Shown in pieces: positions 43,525 to 52,688 of a stretch of DNA of 64,000 nt (position 1 is the first letter of the stretch; every line of letters begins with the position of its first letter). Position numbers and translations under genes: made by a program. The notes under the pieces were generated by a model that ran no database searches, had not been told where the DNA came from, and saw nothing but the letters and a program-made list of their open reading frames with translations. The DNA comes from JANQPX01 sp050633905 (GTDB lineage Bacteria > Pseudomonadota > Alphaproteobacteria > Geminicoccales > Geminicoccaceae): NCBI GenBank assembly GCA_050633905.1, contig JBOEHJ010000150.1:1-64000 (forward strand), in the 5' to 3' direction.

Positions 43525-45051
43525 TCATCGGACAGTACTGCCGATCGTTGAAGCGATGGGTTTTATCTCAGGGGCTAACGATGGTCGTTCCGGCAAATGG
43601 CTGAGGTCTCTTGCTCCGTGATCGGCCGAGAGCAGGCCACTGCCGAGCAGTAAACTGACGCCGAAGGCAATGCCCATGGCGAGACATGCGGCTGTCTTCC
43701 TAAGACGCCGCCGCGCTCTCGATGCCGTAGGGCTTGGAGGCGATGAACGATGGCCTGACCTCGTCTCCGAGATATTCAGGCTATCGGATGCAATGCCCGA
43801 ATTCTGGCTGAGGACAAGGTTAATGTTGTGGCGATCGCCGATGCGCTTGAGCGCAAGGTTGATCGATCGTTCGTCGGTGGTGCCCGCCTCCACCACGAGC
43901 ACGACTTGACCTGCGATGACACTGAGTACGGTTGCTTCCTGGCTCGACAAGATCGGCGGTGCCTCAAGCACCAGAAGCGTCTCCGGATCCTTCGTCAGGG
44001 TCCGCAAAATCTCAAGCATTCGCCGGCTGGCGAACCGATCCAGAATATCGTCCTCGAAGCCGCCGCTGGCGACCAAGGTCAGGCGATCCAGACTCGTCCG
44101 AAGTTCAATATCCTCAATCTCGACATTGCTGTCACACAGGGCATTGGTCAGACCCGCATGACCGGAGACACCTAGATTTGTACCGACGCCATGGCCATCC
44201 ATATTGGCGTCCAGGAGAACGACCTTGTGGCGATCGATGGTCGTCAAGGCAAAGGCGAAGTTAAGCGCGGCCATCGATTTGGCCCGATTTTCTCGGGCTG
44301 AACTGACCAGGATGATTCTGTCGCGCCAGCTTGATTGATCCGACAAGGCCTGCCTGATCAACGCCCGGGCGATGTCATCCATTCTAGCGGGCAAGGGGCG
44401 CGCTCGATCTCTTGGGTCGACCAGACCCAGAGGAATAAGCGCGTCCCATTCAAGCTGGATGGCAGCGGTATCGGTCTTTGCCTTGGCGCGCACCGCAGCA
44501 GACATGCTGTCAATGTCCCAACTGGCTTGAAGGGCCTTGGGTAAAGCCAGTGCCCCGCCGGCCGTGGGCGTACCTTCGGTATCATCAGCGGTCTCATCGA
44601 CCACGATACGAGGCATGGGAGGTTTTTGGTCTGCGGTCTCGGGGGTGATGACCGTTTCTTCGGCCTCGGTATGATCCTGCTCAGCCGACTCCGAGGCTGT
44701 AGTCTCGGAGTCCAGGGGTACTGCAAGTCCTTCCTCAGAATCATCCGATGGTTTGTCGGCATCTTCGACATGAGGCGCGGGGAGGAGGGGGCCGTGTTCA
44801 TCCGACATTGATTGCTCGTCAGCAGGCAAGTCATGCGCCGGTGTCGCAGGAGAGGTTAATGCCTGCTCGGCTTCCAGAAGCTTATCGTTCTCGGTGTCAT
44901 GGGGCTGCTGCTGTGTCGATGGCGTATCCGCCTGGGAGACATTCTCCGAACCTGGCACACGTCCAAGCCGTGGCACTGAGCGCTCGACCAACGACAGTCT
45001 CGATCGTCGTCTCGATCGCCAACTCGGCTTATAGGCATTGCTGATGGCCAT
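43525..45051 (-). CDS. BY-kinase/CpsD-like ATPase with degenerate P-loop
   Basis: 508 residues. Residues 1-190 are very acidic and Ser/Thr/Pro-rich, probably disordered. The ATPase domain follows from about 235: DRIILVSSARENRAKSMAAL is where bacterial tyrosine kinases have GEGKT, so only the K-S pair remains. KVVLLDANMDGHGVGTNLG is the Walker A' site and LLVLEAPPILSSQEA the Walker B. A single membrane helix (AACLAMGIAFGVSLLLGSG) lies near 470, and no C-terminal tyrosine cluster is visible. It lies between wzz-like and ExeA-like genes, 12 bp from the former. Activity may be reduced or regulatory. Confidence 0.85.
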   Translation of the reverse strand: MAISNAYKPSWRSRRRSRLSLVERSVPRLGRVPGSENVSQADTPSTQQQPHDTENDKLLEAEQALTSPATPAHDLPADEQSMSDEHGPLLPAPHVEDADKPSDDSEEGLAVPLDSETTASESAEQDHTEAEETVITPETADQKPPMPRIVVDETADDTEGTPTAGGALALPKALQASWDIDSMSAAVRAKAKTDTAAIQLEWDALIPLGLVDPRDRARPLPARMDDIARALIRQALSDQSSWRDRIILVSSARENRAKSMAALNFAFALTTIDRHKVVLLDANMDGHGVGTNLGVSGHAGLTNALCDSNVEIEDIELRTSLDRLTLVASGGFEDDILDRFASRRMLEILRTLTKDPETLLVLEAPPILSSQEATVLSVIAGQVVLVVEAGTTDERSINLALKRIGDRHNINLVLSQNSGIASDSLNISETRSGHRSSPPSPTASRARRRLRKTAACLAMGIAFGVSLLLGSGLLSADHGARDLSHLPERPSLAPEIKPIASTIGSTVR

Positions 45052-45063
45052 CCTGCTCTATCC

Positions 45064-46707
45064 TCAGCCCAGCAACTGCGTCCGGAGGCTGTCGCCCCAG
45101 GGTGTCAGCAAATTCAAAAACTCCGCAACAGCGAGACCGCCAAAGATACCCATCAAACCAAGACATCCCATAGCGAAAGCGAATTTCGCATAACCAAGCT
45201 TCTTTCTTTCATTTGGCGACAGAACTTCCGAGATCGTTCCCAGAACACCGACATCGAACCTTTGCTTGAGCTGCCAAGCACTCTCGAAGACCCCCTTCGA
45301 ACGATTACGAACAATCGCCAAGCCACCACCGATACCAACCCCCCCGAACAAGACGAGCGCCAGACCCAACAATCTCGGCAATCCCGTCGGCTTGTCCGGC
45401 AGGCTGGGCTCGTTGATCAGCCTGAACGATGTTTGCTCCGCTTCATCGTCTTGTTGTTCGACACGCTCTTCAACCAGTTTTTGCGCCACGTCGCGACGTT
45501 CGACCAACTTAGCCAACGCCGCCTCCAGATCATTTCTTTCAGTTTCCAATCTGGATTGTTCAGCCTCGACCGAAGACGTAGTTTCCGTCAAGGCCCTCAA
45601 TCCATCAATTTCTCTTTGCTTATTCGCCAAATCGTTGTTGAGCGTTGAGAGTGTGGCGATTTTTTCTTCATGTTGCTTCTTGAGCTCGGCGGTCTGCTCG
45701 TCGATAGCACTCTCATCGATGGCCTCATTCGATTGATCGGCCTCGGCCTGGGCTGTCGCGCCTTCGGCCTTCAACGCATCGATGGTATCGAGCACAGTAG
45801 CGACATAGGGGTGCGAATCGGCGTATCGTTCTCTGAGTTCGACAAGCTTCGATTCCAATTCCTTCAATTCGGTGAGCTGACTTGGTGAAAGAGGTGTTGT
45901 TGCCGCCGACTCCGGTTCGTCCGATGCTTCTTGGGCGAGAGGCAACTCAGCGAGTTCTTGGGCAACCTCATCGCGGTCGACGGTCGCTAGCTCGATTCGC
46001 GCTCTTAGCTCAGCAATCTCGGTCTCAAGAGCGTTGATATCGCTTGGCGGCTCGTTTGAACCTTCAATGAGGTCGGCGTTTGCCTGCTGAAAGACCGCAA
46101 AGGCCGCTTCGGCCTTTTGCAACTTCGCTTCCAGCGCTTCGATCTCTTGCTGCAGCTCGACCGTTTCTGCTTCTTCGGCTTTGTTCAACTTGCTGATAAA
46201 ATTGGAAAAAAGCCCATCTAGCACCTGATGCGCAACGGTGGGATTTTGGTGATCATAAGAGGCAACGAACAGGGTTGGCGCTGATACCCTGATCGAAATA
46301 TCGTTTGATAGATTAGCAGCTGATTGATCAGCAAGACCGGTATTATTGCGCAATTCAGCCAAACTTTCCTCGGTTAGAAGGAGAGCCTTCAGCTGAGAGA
46401 CTGGTCCTTCATCCGATGACGCGTCCGATGCGTAGCCAAGAGCTGATGCATTATCCAGATCCGTCAAGCGGTTGAGATCGGCATAGATCACCGCTGATGA
46501 CATATAATTGCTGGGCCAAAGCGCCACGGCTATCCAACCGCCCATGCACAAAATCCAGGCGACGACGAGAGACAGCCAACGCTGCCGCCAGATGCTGCCT
46601 TTCCAGGTCGAAAGGCGATCGGATCGGCCTGAAAGGCCTGCCTTCTTCTTGCGGGCAGCAGGCTTTTCAGTGTCAGGCAAGCGTTTTTCAGTCAAGTTTT
46701 CGCTCAT
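45064..46707 (-). CDS. Polysaccharide chain-length determinant (Wzz/GumC family)
   Basis: 547 residues. The first membrane helix is at about 45-65 (WLSLVVAWILCMGGWIAVAL), and the Wzz domain follows (YMSSAVIYADLNRLTDLDN). A long coiled coil runs from about 165 to 415, rich in Glu/Leu heptads. The second helix near 440 (LPRLLGLALVLFGGVGIGGG) follows the family proline-rich motif LPDKPTGLPR, and there is a third helix near 510. It is the first gene of the minus-strand operon, with a 641-bp regulatory gap upstream. It sets polymer length in the inner membrane with the cytoplasmic kinase-like partner. Confidence 0.9.
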   Translation of the reverse strand: MSENLTEKRLPDTEKPAARKKKAGLSGRSDRLSTWKGSIWRQRWLSLVVAWILCMGGWIAVALWPSNYMSSAVIYADLNRLTDLDNASALGYASDASSDEGPVSQLKALLLTEESLAELRNNTGLADQSAANLSNDISIRVSAPTLFVASYDHQNPTVAHQVLDGLFSNFISKLNKAEEAETVELQQEIEALEAKLQKAEAAFAVFQQANADLIEGSNEPPSDINALETEIAELRARIELATVDRDEVAQELAELPLAQEASDEPESAATTPLSPSQLTELKELESKLVELRERYADSHPYVATVLDTIDALKAEGATAQAEADQSNEAIDESAIDEQTAELKKQHEEKIATLSTLNNDLANKQREIDGLRALTETTSSVEAEQSRLETERNDLEAALAKLVERRDVAQKLVEERVEQQDDEAEQTSFRLINEPSLPDKPTGLPRLLGLALVLFGGVGIGGGLAIVRNRSKGVFESAWQLKQRFDVGVLGTISEVLSPNERKKLGYAKFAFAMGCLGLMGIFGGLAVAEFLNLLTPWGDSLRTQLLG

Positions 46708-47348
46708 CGCCCTTCATCGCATCTTTGGCGCCGCCCGATGGTAACGTGATCATGAACCTTACCGGCAAGTCCTTGTTCCCGCGATGTTCATCAACGAAAA
46801 AACTTCGTCCATTCTTTGTACCATGGTACCTAAGGCAAACGATCAAGCCGTTGGAACCGCGCATAGACTGCTCGGTGACCAAGAAGGATCGTTGACAACA
46901 TTGCGACCTCTCCTCTCGTCTGTAGCGAAGGCTTCGCTAAGCGAACACCTATGCCACACCCCCTTAAACCGACGAGTTGGCGATATTTTCGCCTTCGGAT
47001 TTGCTTTGACGCGATTTCTAAATGAGGAAAATCCCAGCAAAACAACCCATCGAGGTGACTAAAACGGCGCCAAACCTACAGGAATTCCATCAAATGCGCT
47101 AGGCTACGTCATGCCAAATGAAACATTTCATGGATCCTGTTCGACCAAGCAGCCCATGATCGTGATCTGGTCCCGGCCTGCCGCTCAGCATCGCATCGAG
47201 ATCAACCCGTTTAACCCATTGATTTGAAACGTGAAAGATCAGAACGATAGTCGCTGTCCGAACCTCGTGTTTGCTGTCATCTGCGACACCCCTGGGATCG
47301 GTGCTGGTGCCTGTTTACCCCTGACGTTGTCGCAACGGAGAAAAAAGA
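46708..47348. other. 641-bp intergenic region upstream of the polysaccharide operon
   Basis: Between divergent wzz-like and creatininase genes. It holds two inverted repeats that could be operators: GTACCATGGTAC near 46819, and TAGCGAAG-G-CTTCGCTA at 46923-46939. A further palindromic stretch, ATGAAACATTTCAT, lies near 47120. No ORF with a credible start was found. The length suggests complex regulation of the exopolysaccharide genes. Confidence 0.5.
46923..46939. promoter_or_regulatory. Inverted repeat, candidate operator upstream of the wzz-like gene
   Basis: TAGCGAAG-G-CTTCGCTA is a perfect 8-bp inverted repeat with a one-base centre, about 215 bp upstream of the start of the polysaccharide operon. 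The binding protein is unknown. Confidence 0.4.
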
Positions 47349-48098
47349 ATGGATCTTGATCGATCAACTTGGCAGGAGGTCGAGGCTTATCTCCAGCGAT
47401 CGAAAGGCCTGATCCTGCCCATCGGTTCGACGGAGCAGCATGGGCCCAACGGCCTGATCGGCACCGATGCCCTTTGCGCGGATCATATTGCGAGGGCCTT
47501 AGGCAGCGCCGTGGATGCCATGGTTGCGCCAAGCCTGAATTTCGGCATGGCACAGCACCATATGGCCTTTCCCGGAACCATGACCTTGCGCCCCGAAACC
47601 ATGGTCGCCGTCCTCGTGGATCTTTTCTCCTCGATCGCCCATCACGGTTTTGAACGTTGTTTTATCGTCAATGGCCATGGCGGTAATATGGCAACGATCA
47701 TGACGGCAATCTCCGAACTCCACGCCCGCTCCAGTTTGGGTTGGGGCGGGGCTGGCGGTCAGCTTCGTTGCCGGCTGCGCAATTGGTGGACACCGAAGAG
47801 TGTTGGCGCGCTGCAGGACGAAATCTTTGGTGACCGCGATGGATCCCACGCTACGGCGGGTGAGATCGCGGTGACGCAGTATCTGTTCCCGGCCTCGATC
47901 AAGCAGGCTGAGATCGAGCCCAAACTGGCACCGAAAAGCAGCGGGTTCAGTGATGCCAAGGATTTCAGGCGCCGCTATCCCGACGGCCGTGTCGGCTCCG
48001 ATCCAACCCTGTCCCATCCCGATCATGGTCAGCGGATCTTCGATTGCGCCGTAGAAGGTCTTGGGCTCGATTATCAAGCTTTCATGGCTGAGAATTAA
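47349..48098 (+). CDS. Creatininase family protein
   Basis: 249 residues. Metal-binding motifs of the creatininase/mycofactocin-MftE fold: LPIGSTEQHGPNGLIGTDAL, NFGMAQHHMAFPGT, FIVNGHGGN and GDRDGSHATAGEIAVTQY (the Glu ligand). Family members hydrolyse creatinine or similar amides. The substrate here is open; no creatine-degradation genes adjoin. The first half of the gap after it is occupied by a repeat copy. Confidence 0.9.
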   Translation: MDLDRSTWQEVEAYLQRSKGLILPIGSTEQHGPNGLIGTDALCADHIARALGSAVDAMVAPSLNFGMAQHHMAFPGTMTLRPETMVAVLVDLFSSIAHHGFERCFIVNGHGGNMATIMTAISELHARSSLGWGGAGGQLRCRLRNWWTPKSVGALQDEIFGDRDGSHATAGEIAVTQYLFPASIKQAEIEPKLAPKSSGFSDAKDFRRRYPDGRVGSDPTLSHPDHGQRIFDCAVEGLGLDYQAFMAEN

Positions 48099-48109
48099 TG
48101 CTCCAGCGG

Positions 48110-48222
48110 CCTATCCGGTGCGCAGTATTTCTAAACTTTCCCGATAGAAGCCTGCTTACCCTTCGAGATTTCTTGGCATGTTCATCGAGGGCGGTCGGAA
48201 GTCAATGACGTGGACATTCCAC
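48110..48222. repeat. Single A-arm repeat copy at the zapE stop
   Basis: On the minus strand the tip GTGGAATGTCCACGTCATTG begins at the G of the zapE TAG stop. The A arm follows (CGACCGCCCTCGATGAACAT … CGAAGGGTAAGC … CTATCGGGAAAG). The other end is not identifiable, so the left boundary is approximate. Confidence 0.75.
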
Positions 48223-49445
48223 TAGACTAGGTCTGTGGTGAGCGCGAAGGGGACGAAGTCGGAGGCTGCAATCGTCGAGGGAGGAGTTTCGATATAGTCC
48301 CGGCTTTGCATTTCCATCAGCCTTGAGGCCGTTCGCTCGAATTCAAACGCGCCGTCTCCGGCGTGGTAAAGATCTTCGGGCTCGGCATCGGCGCTGACGA
48401 TCAAGTTGACCCGGCATTCGTATAAGGCATCCACAAGCGTCATGAAGCGCCTGGCCTCGTTATGTTTGTCATGGTCGAGCTTGGGCACGCCTTGCACGAT
48501 GAGCGTATGATAATGCTCGGTCAGGGCCAGGTAATCCGCTGCTCCAAGAGGCTGTTCACAAAGGGCGTTGAAATCAAACCAGGCGACACCGCGCGCCGCC
48601 TTCGGGACGATCAAATGGCGGGACCCGATTTCGATGTCTTCGCTCTCACCCGTCGCATCATCCGTCAACTTGGCGAAAATGGCGTGGAGTGCTGCGTCGG
48701 CTGCGGGGCCAAGAGGGCTGTAATAGACCGGAACGTCCTGCAGGCGCTCCAATCGGTAATCGGTAGGTCCGGCAACGGCGACGATCTCCAATTGGGCCTT
48801 CAAGCGTTCGATGAATGGCAGGAACCGGTCGCGGTTTAGGCCATTCTCATACAACCGATCGGGCGGAAAGTTGGAGGTTGCGATGGTGATGACCCCAGCA
48901 TCAAATAGATGATCGAAGAGGCGGCCCAAGATCATCGCATCGGCGATATTCTGGACATGGAATTCGTCAAAGCAGAGAAGCCTGACATCATCGCCGATGT
49001 CGGCGGCCAGGGTTGAGATCACGTCATTCTGAGCCAGATCATCATTCTGCTGTCTTAGATCTTTCAGGCGCCGATGGACTTCCTGCATAAAGGCATGGAA
49101 ATGGACCCGCCTCTTTGGTTGGATTGGTGCTGTTTCGTAAAAGAGGTCCATCAGCATCGATTTTCCCCGGCCGACGGGGCCATGCAGATAAAAACCTCGT
49201 CGTGACGCGCTTTCCCCATGGTCCTCATCGACAGGCTGTCGTCGTCCGAAGCCGAAACGGGCCAGCAGGCCGCCGCGCGTTTTGGCCGGCGTTATTCTCG
49301 ACAAATGTTCATGAAGAGCCTGCAAGTGCTCGACGACCACCGCCTGATCAGGCTCGGCCTGAAGTTGGCCATCCCTGATCATGGCATCATAGCGTTCTTT
49401 GGGGCCGCCTGCGGTCCGTTTTGAGCGATCACCGGATGGGCTCAT
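48222..49445 (-). CDS. zapE: Cell division ATPase ZapE (AFG1 family)
   Basis: 407 residues. YLHGPVGRGKSMLMDLFYET is Walker A, RRVHFHAFMQEVHRRL follows, and LLCFDEFHVQNIADAMILGR is Walker B; ATSNFPPDRLYENGLNRDRF is the sensor region. ZapE/LACE1 proteins are AAA-type ATPases that act at the Z-ring late in division. In many alphaproteobacteria zapE precedes mdh-sucCD; here it does not. The N-terminal ~60 residues contain a short basic insert (GGLLARFGFGRRQPVDEDHG) before the P-loop, often seen in alphaproteobacteria. Confidence 0.94.
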   Translation of the reverse strand: MSPSGDRSKRTAGGPKERYDAMIRDGQLQAEPDQAVVVEHLQALHEHLSRITPAKTRGGLLARFGFGRRQPVDEDHGESASRRGFYLHGPVGRGKSMLMDLFYETAPIQPKRRVHFHAFMQEVHRRLKDLRQQNDDLAQNDVISTLAADIGDDVRLLCFDEFHVQNIADAMILGRLFDHLFDAGVITIATSNFPPDRLYENGLNRDRFLPFIERLKAQLEIVAVAGPTDYRLERLQDVPVYYSPLGPAADAALHAIFAKLTDDATGESEDIEIGSRHLIVPKAARGVAWFDFNALCEQPLGAADYLALTEHYHTLIVQGVPKLDHDKHNEARRFMTLVDALYECRVNLIVSADAEPEDLYHAGDGAFEFERTASRLMEMQSRDYIETPPSTIAASDFVPFALTTDLV

Positions 49446-49691
49446 GATGGGGGGGGCTTCCTGCCTTGGTAACGTGATCGGAACGTTGACGTTTTCCTGA
49501 TGATCGATGGGAATGGAGAACGCCTTGGCATTCTGGTGCTATCACGACATCGGTGGTACCACCACATTGTAAAATGTCGCTTGCGTTGGATCAGACATTC
49601 GGTGGGGAGAGGCGATCATCACCAAGACGTGATGTTGCCTGGATCGTTTCGACATTGTGGCTGATCGGTGGCAGCAAACGGGGGGTAAAAC

Positions 49692-50621
49692 ATGCGGGTT
49701 CTGGTGGATTTTCCTTGGGAAAATGCAGCCGATTGGCTGGCCGAGATGAACCGCCAGGCAGTCCATCACGCTCTTCAGTCATGGCCTGATATCGACGATC
49801 CCGGTTCAATCGAGGTTGCCGTGGTCTGGACGCCTGAAGCGGGATTGTTTGCCGAGCTGCAGTGTTTGAAGGCCATTATCGTGCCCGGGGCGGGGGTTGA
49901 CCAGCTCTGGCGTCACGCCGATCGGCTCCCGGATGTTCCGATCGTTCGCCTCGCCGATCCGGTGATGGCGACCCGCATGGCGGAATATGTGCTGGCGATG
50001 GTGCTGGATCATCATCGTGGCTTCGCTCGGTACCGGCAACAGCAATCCCAACGCGTCTGGACACGCCATTTCCATGCTGATGCCTGCGAGGTCCGGGTCG
50101 GTATCCTGGGGCTTGGTGCCCTCGGCAGCGCTACCGCTCGACATCTCTCGGCGGTCGGCTATAAGGTTGCAGGCTGGAGCCGGCGACCCAAGACGATCAA
50201 AGATGTTGAAACTGCCGCTGGTCTCGCAGAACTTCCAGGATTTTTGAAAAAGACGGATATCCTGGTCTGCCTGTTGCCTCTGACTGCATCGACCCGAGGC
50301 CTCCTGAATGCCCAGACCTTCTCGCATCTTCCCGATGGCGCCTTGGTGATCAATGCTGCGCGAGGCGGTCATCTCGTTGCCCCCGATCTTCTCGATGCCC
50401 TTGATCGGGGCAAGCTCGGCGGCGCTGTGCTCGATGTCTTCGAGGATGAACCGCTTGTTGACGATAGCCCACTTTGGCTTCATCCCAAGATAACCATCAC
50501 ACCCCATATCGCTAGCCTCTCCAATCCTGTGACAGGTGTCCGGCAAATCGTGCGCGCATTGGACGATCTCGAAGCGGGCAGAAAGCCAGCACATCTCGTC
50601 GATAGTGCTGCTGGCTATTGA
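49692..50621 (+). CDS. Glyoxylate/hydroxypyruvate reductase A-type D-2-hydroxyacid dehydrogenase
   Basis: 309 residues, GhrA-like. NAD(P) motif GILGLGALGSATARHLSAVG, then GWSRRPKTI. Catalytic Arg in INAARGGHLV, Glu in DVFEDEPLV and His in TPHIASLSNP. These enzymes reduce glyoxylate to glycolate and hydroxypyruvate to D-glycerate. The presence of glycolate oxidase genes 2 kb away makes glyoxylate/glycolate handling a plausible theme. It is convergent with motB and overlaps it by seven bases. Confidence 0.9.
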   Translation: MRVLVDFPWENAADWLAEMNRQAVHHALQSWPDIDDPGSIEVAVVWTPEAGLFAELQCLKAIIVPGAGVDQLWRHADRLPDVPIVRLADPVMATRMAEYVLAMVLDHHRGFARYRQQQSQRVWTRHFHADACEVRVGILGLGALGSATARHLSAVGYKVAGWSRRPKTIKDVETAAGLAELPGFLKKTDILVCLLPLTASTRGLLNAQTFSHLPDGALVINAARGGHLVAPDLLDALDRGKLGGAVLDVFEDEPLVDDSPLWLHPKITITPHIASLSNPVTGVRQIVRALDDLEAGRKPAHLVDSAAGY

Positions 50622-51556
50622 ATGCCGCCCGCGTCGACCGCGGACGATGTATCCACTGGCTCGGAGGGCAGAATTTCCTCGCGAACCAGGATCATGCTGA
50701 TCCGACGGTTGCGTGGATCGGCCGGCCGATCCGGGAGCAAATGCTCGGTGTCGCCTTTGCCGATGACGCTGGCCACCCGCCCTGGATCGAGCCCGGCTGT
50801 GAGCAGGGTTTTCCGCGTTTCGTTAGCCCGATCGACCGATAGGGACCAATTATCGTAGCCATCTTTTCGCTTGAAGAGCAGCGAGTCTGTATGTCCGGTG
50901 ATCCAGAGCTTGTTGGGCATATCTTTTATTGAGACGGCGACCGCCTTCATGAGGTCAACCGCTTCGGGTTTCAGCGCAGCATCGCCTAGGGAAAACATCG
51001 ATTGGCGGGCCTGATCGATCAACTGGATCCTCAAGCCTTCCGGCACACGTTCGATCGCGACATGATTGGCAAGCTTTCTGAGTTCTGTGTTCTGCTGGAT
51101 GATGTCGGTCAGTTGCTCCTCGATCTCGTCGAACTTCTCATCCTCGGTCAGTGGCTCTTCTTCTATCTCCTCGAAACCCTCTTCCTCGATACTGGCTTCC
51201 AGCCGTGCAAGCATCTCTTCGTCGATTTCCTCCCAATCGGAGGCCTGCTGCGGCGCTCTAGTGATTTCAACGCCGTTGTCATCGATCGGGCCGATCACAT
51301 TATCCAGGGGTATGGGCACGACGTTCCTGGCGAACCTGTATTGCGGGTTGCCCTCGATCTCGATCATGCCGGTCACCACGACCTCCTTGGTGAAACCGAA
51401 GGCATCGTTCATCGAACCGGCGACGATCTTGATCTTTTTGGTGTCAGGGACCGAGAATGAAATGAGCAGCACAAAGAAACAGACCAAGAGTGACATAAGG
51501 TCCGCAAAGGTGACCATCCACATCGGCGCGCCGGCAGGTGCTTCGTCCTTCGCCAT
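50615..51556 (-). CDS. motB: Flagellar motor stator protein, MotB/PomB type
   Basis: 313 residues. A single membrane helix, MWMVTFADLMSLLVCFFVLL, carries the ion-channel Asp. The stretch …ISFSVPDTKKIKIVAGSMNDAFG follows, matching PomB more closely than E. coli MotB. A long acidic linker (about 95-150) leads to the C-terminal OmpA-like peptidoglycan-binding domain (LWITGHTDSL, RVASVIGKGDTEHL, NRRISMIL). Sodium use is suggested by PomB likeness only. It is 62 bp downstream of motA; no other flagellar genes are present here. Confidence 0.9.
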   Translation of the reverse strand: MAKDEAPAGAPMWMVTFADLMSLLVCFFVLLISFSVPDTKKIKIVAGSMNDAFGFTKEVVVTGMIEIEGNPQYRFARNVVPIPLDNVIGPIDDNGVEITRAPQQASDWEEIDEEMLARLEASIEEEGFEEIEEEPLTEDEKFDEIEEQLTDIIQQNTELRKLANHVAIERVPEGLRIQLIDQARQSMFSLGDAALKPEAVDLMKAVAVSIKDMPNKLWITGHTDSLLFKRKDGYDNWSLSVDRANETRKTLLTAGLDPGRVASVIGKGDTEHLLPDRPADPRNRRISMILVREEILPSEPVDTSSAVDAGGIQ

Positions 51557-51618
51557 GTTATGTTCTCAGCCCGGGTTCAAGCGGCTTGCCGCACGGCCGA
51601 CGATAGTGGCCTCGACAT

Positions 51619-52416
51619 TTAAGCGGCCTCCTCGACGACCCGCTGGCTTTCGGGCAGATAGGCGTTCAGAAACTCGACCATGATATCCGGGTTGGTCTTA
51701 TTCTGAATATGCAACACGCCTTCGATGGCAATGCTGCGATTGAGCTGCTCGATCGCGAGTTTCGCGACCATCTTCTCGCTGATCGGAATGGCGATCAAAT
51801 TCGAGATCAAGGCGCCGTACAACGTGGTCAGGAGGGCGACGGCCATGGCTGGACCGATAGCGGCGGGATCCGACATATTCGCCAACATCTGCACCAGGCC
51901 GACCAGGGTTCCGATCATGCCGAAGGCCGGTGCAGCATCCCCCAGGACCTTGAAAAACCGGCCCCCCTCCTCCAGGCGTTCGATGTAGAGATCACGCTCG
52001 CAGGTGAGCGAGTCCTTGATGAAGTCGGCACCCAGCCCATCAACGCTAAGCTGGATGCCTTTTTTCAGAAACTCATCGGTGATCTCAACACTTTCCAGAC
52101 CCATCAACCCGTCTTTACGGGCGATCTTGGCAAGCTCTGCAATTTGATCGATCAACTGGCGGGCGGAGGCCTTGCTGCCGCCAAATGTGACGGCAACGCC
52201 CATTTTGAGGCAGCCAAACACCTCTGAGAGGTTGAAACGGATCAGCGTCGCCATGGTGCCGCCACCGATCACGATGAAGGCACTTGGGACGTCGACAAAA
52301 ATTGAGAGGCTGCCACCGATAAGGATAGCCGCGAACACCACGGCTATAGCCCCAACCATTCCAATTAACGTTCCGAGATCCATCGACCTGAGACTCCGCG
52401 CGTCATCATCGTTCAT
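51619..52416 (-). CDS. motA: Flagellar motor stator protein, MotA/PomA type
   Basis: 265 residues with four membrane helices. MDLGTLIGMVGAIAVVFAAI, ILIGGSLSIFVDVPSAFIV, DAAPAFGMIGTLVGLVQMLA and MAVALLTTLYGALISNLIAI are characteristic of the PomA subgroup. The cytoplasmic loop (about 80-150) carries charged residues (CERDLYIERLEEG) that contact FliG. ATG 52416 gives an 11-residue leader; ATG at residue 12 is the alternative start. It forms the stator with the motB product. Confidence 0.92.
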   Translation of the reverse strand: MNDDDARSLRSMDLGTLIGMVGAIAVVFAAILIGGSLSIFVDVPSAFIVIGGGTMATLIRFNLSEVFGCLKMGVAVTFGGSKASARQLIDQIAELAKIARKDGLMGLESVEITDEFLKKGIQLSVDGLGADFIKDSLTCERDLYIERLEEGGRFFKVLGDAAPAFGMIGTLVGLVQMLANMSDPAAIGPAMAVALLTTLYGALISNLIAIPISEKMVAKLAIEQLNRSIAIEGVLHIQNKTNPDIMVEFLNAYLPESQRVVEEAA

Positions 52417-52688
52417 TCAGCGCCATCGGCGCCATTGGCGATCGGGACAGAGCCCGTCACGCTGACTTTACCATTGCGTTGGATAGCAAAAGGTTAACCC
52501 GCGGCACCGATTGGTCGGGTCATTGGGGATGGTCGAAGCTTAGCTGGGGCACTCAGCCCTTGGCCCATCCATCGCCACCGGTCCAGGACCCGATGGTTAG
52601 CCAAGCACCGGGAGGCGATCATTCCGGCGCGTTTCCGGGTAGGAAGGGCTAATCGGAAAAAGCGAAAATCCGGCCGCGTAGCGGTGCT

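Noticed and set aside
47115..47135. ATGAAACATTTCAT as a fourth parS
   Set aside because: It lacks the central CACGTG core and differs at too many positions.
49553..49590. GTGGTACCACCAC near 49553 as a further repeat copy
   Set aside because: The tip-like palindrome is present but the following bases match neither arm convincingly; it is not at a gene end.
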